NCBI GenBank assembly: GCA_944387745.1
Contig: CALXGD010000110.1
Span: 1 to 5,265 of the forward strand
Source: an uncultured Oscillospiraceae bacterium
GTDB lineage: Bacteria; Bacillota_A; Clostridia; Oscillospirales; Oscillospiraceae
DNA: 5,265 nt
Direction: 5' to 3'
Positions within the stretch are counted from its first letter, which is position 1, and each line of letters begins with the position of its first letter. Under the pieces are notes generated by a model. It was not told the DNA's origin. It did not search any database and worked only from the letters and a program-made list of their open reading frames with translations. This document shows positions 1-4,345 of this stretch, in pieces. The position numbers and the translations under genes are program-made.

Positions 1-237
1 TTCCTGAATGACCTGACCATTATCCGCTCCTTCGCCGGCCTGCGTCCCTACTGCGAGGGCGGCCCCATCCTGGGTCCCGTGGACGGACTCCATGGGTTTA
101 TCATGGCCGCCGGGCACGAGGGCGATGGGATCGCTATGGCGCCCATCACCGGGGAAATTATGTCGGATTACATTATCAGCGGACAGGTGACGGAGGATAT
201 CCGGCCCTTCCTGTTCAGCCGGTTCTCTCAGAAGTAG
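1..237 (+). CDS. FAD-dependent oxidoreductase, DAO family (C-terminal 78 residues, 5' end outside window)
   Basis: This is the C-terminal end of a flavoprotein; the reading frame is open from base 1 and stops with TAG at 235-237. The visible part carries the typical end of DAO-family amine/amino-acid dehydrogenases: a GLRPY segment (about residues 14-18 of the fragment), a GGPILGPV segment, then AAGHEGDGIAMAPITGE, the conserved Gly-His turn that lines the FAD site in glycine oxidase, sarcosine oxidase beta and HcnC-like proteins. Members of the family oxidise C-N bonds of amines or amino acids with FAD. The next gene starts 40 bases downstream behind its own ribosome binding site, and the two downstream genes encode the partner subunits expected for a dye-linked or multi-subunit dehydrogenase (HcnC/LhpB/PDH-beta type). 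The substrate cannot be told from this fragment; D-hydroxyproline, proline, sarcosine or an opine are all possible. Family call is fairly sure, function is not. Confidence 0.85.
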   Translation, partial: FLNDLTIIRSFAGLRPYCEGGPILGPVDGLHGFIMAAGHEGDGIAMAPITGEIMSDYIISGQVTEDIRPFLFSRFSQK

Positions 238-277
238 AAGGGAAAACAAATGGTACAAAGGGATCGGGAGGATTGTC

Positions 278-1717
278 ATGGATAGATCAACAAACCATCC
301 AATTTTGGAATTTCACAAGGGTCGGGAGGTCACCTTCACCTTTGAAGGGCAGCAGCTGACCGGCTATGAGGGGGAGACCATCGCCGCGGCCCTCCACGCC
401 GCCGGTGTGCGCTATCTCCATGAGAGCGCCAAAAAGCACCGCCCCAGGGGCCTGTTCTGTGCCATTGGAAACTGCTCCTCCTGTCTGATGAAGGTCAACG
501 GGGTGCCTAATATCCGCGTGTGCGTGGAGCCCCTGCGGGAGGGCATCACCGTGGAGCGGCAGATGGGCAACGAGAAGGCCAAAGTGGACGTGCATATCGA
601 AAAGAAGCTGAACAATCAGCGGGAGCTGATTACCACTGACATTTTGGTGATTGGCGGCGGGCCGGCGGGCATGTGTGCCGCGGTGGAGGCGGCCGAGGCC
701 GGCGCGCAGGTGATCCTGCTGGAGCGCAGCGGGAAGCTGGGCGGACAGCTGCTCAAGCAGACCCACAAGTTCTTCGGCTCTGAGAAGCAGGACGCCGGCA
801 CCAGAGGGATCTACATCGCCGACAAGATCCAGGCCCAGATCGACGCTCTGGACAACATCCAGGTGTGGACTGAGTCCATTGCGGCAGGCTTCTATAAAAG
901 CGGCATTGTCATGGTGGACAAAAACGGAGTCATCGAGGGCATCCAGCCCAAGGCTATCATCATCGCCACCGGCGCCTTTGAGAAAAATCTGGTGTTCCCC
1001 AACAACGACCTCCCCGGCATCTACGGCGCCGGCGCGGTCCAGACCCTGATGAACATGGAGGGCGTGGTCCCGGCGAAAAATGTTCTCATGGTGGGCGCGG
1101 GCAATATCGGCCTCATTGTCAGCTACCAGCTGATGCAGGCGGGTGTCAACGTAGCGGCGGTCATCGAGGCGGCCCCCAACATCGGCGGCTACTTGGTCCA
1201 CGCCAACAAGCTGCGGCGGGCGGGCGTGCCTATTATGACCCGGCACACCATCAAGTGCGCCTACGGCAAGGACCGGGTGGAGGGCGCCATCATCTATGAG
1301 CTGGATGAGCACTTCCAGCCCATCCCCGGCACCGAACAGGATGTGAAATGCGACGTGATCTGCATGGCTGTGGGATTGGCCCCTCTGCCGGAGCTGTTTT
1401 TCCAGGCCGGGTGCGACATGAAGTTTGTGCCGGAGCTGGGTGGCTATGTGCCGGTGATCGACGACGAGCGGCACACCAGTGTCCGCAACGTCTACGCTGC
1501 GGGCGACTCCGGCGGTGTGGAGGAGGCCTCCAGCGCCATGCTCACGGGCAAGCTGGCGGGCATCTCCGCCGCACGGGATCTGGGGTATGACAAGGACTAT
1601 GAGGCCAAGTACGCCGACTACATCGAGCAGCTGGACTCCCTGCGGCCCGAGGGCGGCAAGATCCGCAACGGCCTGATCAAAACCAAGGAAGGAGCGCCGG
1701 TCTATTATGAAAAATGA
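278..1717 (+). CDS. [2Fe-2S]/FAD/NAD(P)-dependent oxidoreductase subunit (HcnA-HcnB / LhpF-like fusion)
   Basis: A 479-residue flavoprotein, probably the electron-transfer subunit of the amine/amino-acid dehydrogenase encoded with its neighbours. Residues 1-100 form a Fer2_4-type [2Fe-2S] domain with Cys61, Cys66, Cys69 and Cys82 (CX4CX2CX12C). Residues 120-450 form a two-dinucleotide-binding oxidoreductase: GGGPAG at 125-130 (FAD), GAGNIG at 273-278 (second Rossmann fold) and AAGDSGG around Asp410, the conserved FAD-contacting end motif. In the HCN synthase of Pseudomonas the [2Fe-2S] part (HcnA) and the FAD part (HcnB) are separate chains; here they are fused, and the BFD-like C-terminal domain usually attached to the flavoprotein is missing and appears in the next gene instead. 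The start at 278 is supported by GGGAGGA at 266-272, five bases upstream. The ORF overlaps the next gene by 11 bases, implying translational coupling. Domain calls are firm; physiological substrate unknown. Confidence 0.9.
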   Translation: MDRSTNHPILEFHKGREVTFTFEGQQLTGYEGETIAAALHAAGVRYLHESAKKHRPRGLFCAIGNCSSCLMKVNGVPNIRVCVEPLREGITVERQMGNEKAKVDVHIEKKLNNQRELITTDILVIGGGPAGMCAAVEAAEAGAQVILLERSGKLGGQLLKQTHKFFGSEKQDAGTRGIYIADKIQAQIDALDNIQVWTESIAAGFYKSGIVMVDKNGVIEGIQPKAIIIATGAFEKNLVFPNNDLPGIYGAGAVQTLMNMEGVVPAKNVLMVGAGNIGLIVSYQLMQAGVNVAAVIEAAPNIGGYLVHANKLRRAGVPIMTRHTIKCAYGKDRVEGAIIYELDEHFQPIPGTEQDVKCDVICMAVGLAPLPELFFQAGCDMKFVPELGGYVPVIDDERHTSVRNVYAAGDSGGVEEASSAMLTGKLAGISAARDLGYDKDYEAKYADYIEQLDSLRPEGGKIRNGLIKTKEGAPVYYEK

Positions 1718-2495
1718 AGTCTTGGAAGAGCTGGAGAGCAAGGCAATGGCGATCCTCCCCAGTGAAGAGCGCCGGAAGAAGGGGCCTTACGCCGTCTTTG
1801 AGTGCTTTCAGAATATCCCCTGCAACCCCTGCTATACCTCCTGCAAATTCGGGGCGGTGAAGCCCCTCACCAACATCACCGATACACCGGAGACCTACTA
1901 TGACAAGTGCGTGGGCTGCGGGGTGTGCATCACCGTGTGCCCCGGCCTGGCCGCCTTTGTCATTGACGAGACCTTCTCCGAGACAGAGTCCCTGGTAAAG
2001 ATCCCCTATGAGTACTCCCCGCTGCCGGAGATCGGCCAGGTGGTGGACGGCGTGAACCGCGTCGGAGAGCCGGTGTGCAGGGTTCGGGTGGAGAAGGTAA
2101 ACACCTTCCCCAACAAGACCTCTGTACTGACCCTGGCGGTGCCCAAGGAGATGACCCACATTGTCCGGGGGATCCAGCTGGTTCCCAGAGAGCAGCTGAT
2201 CTCTGAGCCGTCCGGCGAGGTGGAGATGGGGGAGAGCATTGTCTGCCGCTGTGAGGACGTGACGGAGCGGGAGATCAAGGAGACCCTGGACGATGGGTCG
2301 GACTCCCTGAAGCAGGTGAAGCTCCACACCCGCGCCTCCATGGGCCCCTGTCAGGGTAAGACCTGCATCGCCTTGGTGCTGCGGGAGCTGTCTGTCAAGA
2401 CAGGAAAGCCCATCAACTCCCTGACGGCCCCCAAATACCGCCAGCCCATTAAGCCCATTAAGATTGGCTCCTTCCTCAACGAAGAGCAGGATTGA
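1707..2495 (+). CDS. Iron-sulfur subunit: ferredoxin-type [4Fe-4S] domain plus BFD-like [2Fe-2S] domain
   Basis: A 262-residue iron-sulfur protein, the third subunit of the same complex. The N-terminal part (residues 33-85) holds two cysteine groups: Cys33, Cys39, Cys42, Cys46 (an IPCNPC segment followed by CKFGAV) and a canonical Cys68-X2-Cys71-X2-Cys74-X3-Cys78-Pro [4Fe-4S] site. The C-terminal part (about 178-230) has CXC (Cys180, Cys182) and CX4C (Cys215, Cys220), the cluster ligands of BFD-like [2Fe-2S] domains, which in HcnB-like proteins are normally fused to the flavoprotein. It would relay electrons between the flavin subunits and an unidentified acceptor. The start overlaps the last 11 bases of the flavoprotein gene; a purine-rich AAGGAAGGAG site lies at 1685-1694, 12 bases before ATG, slightly long. 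No signal peptide or membrane segment is seen, so it is probably cytoplasmic. A GC-rich terminator follows 10 bases after the stop. Annotated relatives usually carry only a generic (2Fe-2S)-binding or 4Fe-4S protein name. Confidence 0.85.
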   Translation: MKNEVLEELESKAMAILPSEERRKKGPYAVFECFQNIPCNPCYTSCKFGAVKPLTNITDTPETYYDKCVGCGVCITVCPGLAAFVIDETFSETESLVKIPYEYSPLPEIGQVVDGVNRVGEPVCRVRVEKVNTFPNKTSVLTLAVPKEMTHIVRGIQLVPREQLISEPSGEVEMGESIVCRCEDVTEREIKETLDDGSDSLKQVKLHTRASMGPCQGKTCIALVLRELSVKTGKPINSLTAPKYRQPIKPIKIGSFLNEEQD

Positions 2496-2505
2496 TTTGG
2501 AATTT

Positions 2506-2556
2506 GCCCCCGGCCGCCTATGTGCCTGTACACAGGGAGGGCCGGGGGCCCCTTTT
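2506..2556 (+). terminator. GC-rich hairpin terminator of the dehydrogenase operon
   Basis: A perfect 10-bp stem, GCCCCCGGCC (2506-2515) with GGCCGGGGGC (2540-2549), begins 10 bases after the TGA of the iron-sulfur gene. The enclosed region can form a further small TGTG/CACA stem (2521-2524 with 2531-2534). It is followed by CCC and then four Ts (2553-2556), so the U-tract is short; the very stable stem still makes it the best candidate end of the operon. Confidence 0.65.
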
Positions 2557-2601
2557 GCCTCTGGCCAGACGCGGTCCCCGGAGAGGGGGCTGCTGGCGCG
2601 G

Positions 2602-2630
2602 TAACAACATATTGGTGACATAACAACATA
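2602..2630. repeat. 10-bp direct repeat TAACAACATA, possible operator
   Basis: TAACAACATA occurs at 2602-2611 and again at 2621-2630, a centre-to-centre distance of 19 bases in an otherwise GC-rich spacer. It lies about 100 bases upstream of the yajC promoter. No promoter hexamers at sensible spacing overlap it. A protein-binding site is possible, but nothing else in the sequence supports that. The rest of the spacer (2557-2700) shows only a 10-bp palindrome TCTGGCCAGA at 2560-2569 and a purine-rich stretch at 2640-2705; no gene was found. Confidence 0.35.
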
Positions 2631-2707
2631 ATCTGGCCGAAAGAGAGGAGAAAGGGGCACGAAGTTCTGGGAATGAGGGGAAAATCAAATAAAATTTGAA
2701 GAAAGAC

Positions 2708-2736
2708 TTGCCAACCACCTGGAAAGCGGGTATAAT
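2708..2736 (+). promoter_or_regulatory. Sigma-A promoter of yajC
   Basis: TTGCCA (-35, 2708-2713) and a consensus TATAAT (-10, 2731-2736) are separated by exactly 17 bases. Transcription would start near 2743, giving a leader of about 40 bases before the yajC ATG. The position directly after a terminated operon agrees with a new transcription unit. Confidence 0.85.
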
Positions 2737-2784
2737 CATACAAGCGCGTTTTGCGAACATTCTAATTTTATGGAGGGATAGAGA

Positions 2785-3066
2785 ATGGGCGGAATGGAAC
2801 TTTGGATCATGATTATTGCGATGTTCGCACTGATGTACTTCTTCATGATCCGCCCGGAGAACAAGCGGAAGAAAGAGGCCCAGAATATGCGGGACTCCCT
2901 GTCGGTGGGGGATGAGATTACCACCATCGGCGGTATCACCGGCACTGTCTGCGCGGTGAAGGAGAACACCATCGTGATTGAGAGCGGGGCCGACCGAGTC
3001 CGCCTGGAGCTGACCAAGTGGGCAGTGTCCGCCAAGACCGCCCGGGCCGCAGAGCCCACCCGCTGA
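2785..3066 (+). CDS. yajC: YajC, preprotein translocase accessory subunit
   Basis: A 93-residue small membrane protein with the standard YajC layout: one N-terminal transmembrane helix (about residues 5-22), directly followed by the basic RPENKRKKE segment and a cytoplasmic domain with the family motif GDEITTIGGITGTV (42-55) and the VKENTIVIE strand. YajC associates with SecDF and SecYEG at the inner membrane and aids Sec-dependent export; it is not essential where tested. The start at 2785 is backed by GGAGGG at 2772-2777, seven bases upstream. The gene has its own promoter (2708-2736) and is followed by a strong palindromic terminator. In many Clostridia yajC sits with a TIGR04086 membrane protein, the SCIFF pair and secD/secF; the same order is seen here up to scfB. 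Confidence 0.95.
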   Translation: MGGMELWIMIIAMFALMYFFMIRPENKRKKEAQNMRDSLSVGDEITTIGGITGTVCAVKENTIVIESGADRVRLELTKWAVSAKTARAAEPTR

Positions 3067-3099
3067 GGGCGGGACGGCAGCGGTGCAGACTGGCTGTTC

Positions 3100-3136
3100 A
3101 AACGGCCGGGACAGAAGCTTCTGTCCCGGCCGTTTT
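3100..3136 (+). terminator. Strong rho-independent terminator after yajC
   Basis: A perfect 36-bp inverted repeat spans 3100-3135, centred on AAGCTT (3115-3120); as RNA it makes a stem of about 16 bp with an AGCU loop. The right arm ends in TTTT (3133-3136). It starts 33 bases after the yajC stop. The left arm begins with AAA, so the structure also reads as a terminator on the opposite strand. Confidence 0.9.
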
Positions 3137-3205
3137 GCTGTCTGGAGAGAAAATAGGCAAAGGGACAGGCCCCGCCGCATACAGATGAAACAAATCAAAT
3201 GGGGC

Positions 3206-3213
3206 GGGGAGGA
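3206..3213 (+). promoter_or_regulatory. Ribosome binding site that fixes the TIGR04086 gene start
   Basis: GGGGAGGA lies seven bases before ATG at 3221. The longer in-frame starts at 3083 and 3185 have no comparable site, and the frame from 3083 would begin upstream of and run through the yajC terminator hairpin. The 3221 start is therefore preferred. Confidence 0.8.
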
Positions 3214-3220
3214 ACCTGAA

Positions 3221-3649
3221 ATGCAGAAAAAGCCGCGGGAGCGGAAACAGGAGGAGGCCGGGGGCCTCTGGATTACCGTAATGTGCGAGCTTCTCAAGGG
3301 AGGGGCTGTGGCTGCAGCTGCAGCTCTGGCGGTCCTGCTGGTGTGCGCTCTGCTGGTATCTGGTGGAGCGCTTCCAGAGAGGACCATGGAGCGGGCGGTG
3401 CCGGCGGCCTGTGTACTGGGGGCGCTGACGGGAGGTCTGCTGGCGGTGCGGCGGGTGGGCCGGGGCACACTGTTGGTGGGGACAGGAGTGGGCGCCATCC
3501 TCTTCCTGCTGCTGCTGTCGGCGGGACTTCTGCTGCTGGAATCGGCCTCCGTTTCCAATGGAGGGGTGCCCATCCTCCTCTCCTGCCTGTGCGGAGGGGC
3601 CATGGCCGGTATCCTGGGGGCGCGGCCCAAGAAAAAACGGAAAAGATAG
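3221..3649 (+). CDS. TIGR04086 / YrzE-like integral membrane protein
   Basis: A 142-residue protein with four predicted membrane helices: about residues 28-49, 58-76, 82-106 and 114-134, preceded by a charged cytoplasmic tail (KKPRERKQEE) and ending in a basic PKKKRKR tail, which suggests both ends face the cytoplasm. Length, four-helix shape and position directly after yajC and before scfA match the TIGR04086 membrane protein family (B. subtilis YrzE, also encoded near yajC). I make the family call from topology and gene order, since the sequence is mostly low-complexity Ala/Leu/Gly. The molecular role of the family is unknown. I see no good promoter of its own between 3136 and 3206, so it is probably expressed by read-through past the yajC terminator or from a weak promoter. 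The first promoter hexamer of scfA begins right after its stop codon. Confidence 0.75.
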   Translation: MQKKPRERKQEEAGGLWITVMCELLKGGAVAAAAALAVLLVCALLVSGGALPERTMERAVPAACVLGALTGGLLAVRRVGRGTLLVGTGVGAILFLLLLSAGLLLLESASVSNGGVPILLSCLCGGAMAGILGARPKKKRKR

Positions 3650-3650
3650 A

Positions 3651-3679
3651 TTGAAATCGTGGGTGTTTTGTGGTATAAT
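3651..3679 (+). promoter_or_regulatory. Strong extended -10 sigma-A promoter of scfA
   Basis: TTGAAA (3651-3656) and TATAAT (3674-3679) are 17 bases apart, and TGG directly before the -10 gives the extended TGn element. The expected start of transcription is near 3686. This is the closest match to consensus in the window and predicts high expression of the small peptide gene. Confidence 0.9.
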
Positions 3680-3693
3680 ACCCTCAAATACTG

Positions 3694-3707
3694 CGGAGCT
3701 TGCTCCG
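3694..3707 (+). promoter_or_regulatory. Small hairpin near the 5' end of the scfA transcript
   Basis: CGGAG (3694-3698) pairs with CTCCG (3703-3707) around a CTTG tetraloop. It would lie some 8 bases from the predicted transcription start and 10 bases upstream of the AGGAGGAG ribosome binding site (3717-3724), leaving that site free. A 5' stabilising hairpin is one possible role. Confidence 0.45.
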
Positions 3708-3730
3708 TGAAAGCATAGGAGGAGATTCCC

Positions 3731-3871
3731 ATGAAACATATTCAGACTCTCAACGGCGCTACTCTGAAGGCCAGCGCTGCCAAGGGCGGCTGCGGCGAGT
3801 GTCAGACCTCTTGTCAGTCCGCCTGCAAGACTTCCTGCACCGTGGCTAACCAGAAGTGCGAGAACGTGTAA
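3731..3871 (+). CDS. scfA: SCIFF (six-cysteine) ranthipeptide precursor
   Basis: A 46-residue peptide of the SCIFF family (six Cys in forty-five residues, TIGR03973), the substrate of the radical SAM maturase encoded downstream. Cysteines are at 21, 24, 28, 32, 36 and 43, with Thr/Ser residues between them; the segment from GGCGEC to SCTVANQ is the near-invariant family core, and MKHIQTL is the typical leader start. In characterised homologues (CteA, Tte1186a) the maturase links a Cys sulfur to a Thr side chain; from memory the mapped pair is Cys32-Thr37, and both residues exist here at these positions. AGGAGGAG at 3717-3724, six bases before ATG, is an excellent ribosome binding site. The gene has its own strong promoter and its own terminator, so it is a monocistronic, probably highly expressed unit. 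SCIFF peptides have been linked with quorum sensing in solventogenic clostridia; the role here is unknown. Confidence 0.95.
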   Translation: MKHIQTLNGATLKASAAKGGCGECQTSCQSACKTSCTVANQKCENV

Positions 3872-3888
3872 GCGTCTATCCAGGCGCT
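3871..3888 (+). other. Short hairpin overlapping the scfA stop codon
   Basis: AGCGTC (3871-3876) pairs with GGCGCT (3883-3888) with one G-U pair and a six-base loop. It sits between the stop codon and the terminator stem, and may only be a chance stem or a 3' stabilising element. Confidence 0.3.
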
Positions 3889-3894
3889 TTCCAA

Positions 3895-3925
3895 AAGGGC
3901 AGGTGAAGGCCTGCCCTTCATTTTT
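3895..3925 (+). terminator. Rho-independent terminator of scfA
   Basis: AAGGGCAGG (3895-3903) pairs with CCTGCCCTT (3910-3918) around a six-base loop, followed by CATTTTT (3919-3925). The stem starts 24 bases after the scfA stop. It should end most scfA transcripts before the repeat array and scfB. Confidence 0.88.
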
Positions 3926-3959
3926 GCCTTGGGGCGGGGGACGCGCCCCGGAGAATGGC

Positions 3960-4199
3960 GGGCGGGTGAGGACACCCGCCCCTACGGAGGCCCGGGAACT
4001 GTCTGCCCATTTCGTAGGGGCCGGTCCCAGACCGGCCCGCCTAGAAAAGGAACACGGTTCGGGACGGGCGGCCCAGGTGTGCCGCCCCTATGGAGGTCCG
4101 GGAACCGTCTACCCATTTCGTAGGGGCCGGACACTGGCCGGCCCGCCCAAAACCGGGACACGGTTCGGAACGGGCGGATGAGGACACCCGCCCCTACGG
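3960..4199. repeat. 106-bp tandem repeat array (2.26 copies) of alternating GTAGGGGC palindromes
   Basis: Copy 1 spans 3960-4065, copy 2 4066-4171 and a partial copy 3 4172-4199; the copies align without gaps. Each unit holds a palindrome ending in GCCCCTAC/GCCCCTAT and, after a 30-base spacer, one in the opposite orientation starting GTAGGGGC. Five stems result: 3961-3980, 4018-4038, 4066-4087, 4124-4144 and 4172-4193. The 3' spacer CCCATTTCGTAGGGGCCGG is identical in both copies (4006-4024 and 4112-4130). Stem arms and loops vary more than flanks: the second stem reads CCGGTC/GACCGG in copy 1 but CCGG(ACACTGG)CCGG in copy 2, so pairing is retained. The layout resembles bacterial interspersed mosaic elements (paired REP sequences). 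A further GC hairpin (3931-3949) precedes it and a 5-bp stem (4198-4215) follows. No coding sense is seen. From memory, similar GTAGGGGC palindromes are scattered through Oscillospiraceae genomes. Confidence 0.85.
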
Positions 4200-4251
4200 C
4201 GGATACTGTGCCGCCTGCAAATAGCGTTCAATTTCAAATCATCATAAAACA

Positions 4252-4320
4252 TCCCAAGCAGGAAGCCCCGATTCTTTTGTGTGTTCCCGCCCCTGCGGGA
4301 GGGGGAACAGAATCTTGGGA
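4252..4320 (+). promoter_or_regulatory. Structured RNA leader upstream of scfB
   Basis: Three nested stems can form: TCCCAA (4252-4257) with TTGGGA (4315-4320); GATTCT (4270-4275) with AGAATC (4309-4314); and TCCCGC (4285-4290) with GCGGGA (4295-4300) around a CCCT loop. An alternative inner pairing is GTTCCC (4283-4288) with GGGAAC (4303-4308). The two outer right arms are contiguous while the left arms are separated by 12 bases, giving a bulged rod with internal loops. No T-run follows directly, so it is not a typical terminator, and the ribosome binding site (4331-4337) lies outside it. I do not recognise it as a known riboswitch class. Confidence 0.5.
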
Positions 4321-4345
4321 AAACAGGAAAGAGAGGATTTTCAGA

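Larger units (their letters stand above)
3926..4345. other. 420-bp gene-free interval between scfA and scfB
   Basis: This interval holds, in order, a short GC-rich hairpin (GGGGCG 3931-3936 with CGCCCC 3944-3949), the 106-bp repeat array, an AT-rich stretch (4219-4250) and the structured leader of scfB. The only promoter-like string in the AT-rich part is CATAAA at 4243-4248, without a convincing -35 at 16-18 bases, so how scfB is transcribed is not clear from the sequence. Open frames crossing the array (for example 3903-4181) start in the scfA terminator and are not regarded as genes. Confidence 0.7.

Noticed and set aside
250..285. Eleven-codon open frame ahead of the flavoprotein gene
   Set aside because: It lacks a ribosome binding site of its own and overlaps the Shine-Dalgarno sequence and start of the real gene; probably chance.
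287..1741. Long minus-strand open frame (484 codons) opposite the flavoprotein gene
   Set aside because: It is the mirror of a GC-rich coding gene with clear domains on the + strand; its translation is rich in His, Gly, Leu and Val with no recognisable motif.
3083..3220. Longer N-terminus for the TIGR04086 protein (start at 3083 or 3185)
   Set aside because: The 3083 start runs through the yajC terminator stem and neither start has a good ribosome binding site; GGGGAGGA before 3221 decides the start.
2518..3732. Minus-strand open frames spanning the yajC, membrane protein and scfA region
   Set aside because: They cross two terminators and two promoters and oppose well supported genes; no family motif is seen.
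3903..4181. Plus-strand open frames in the array (3903-4181 and 3929-4123)
   Set aside because: They begin inside the scfA terminator or in a GC hairpin, consist of the repeat read as codons, and lack a ribosome binding site.
3960..4199. CRISPR array
   Set aside because: Repeats are palindromes of alternating orientation with similar, not unique, spacers, and the period of 106 bases is too long; no cas gene is visible.
4215..4248. Promoter for scfB with CTGCAA and CATAAA
   Set aside because: The two elements are 22 bases apart and each is a poor match, so I did not list it as a feature.
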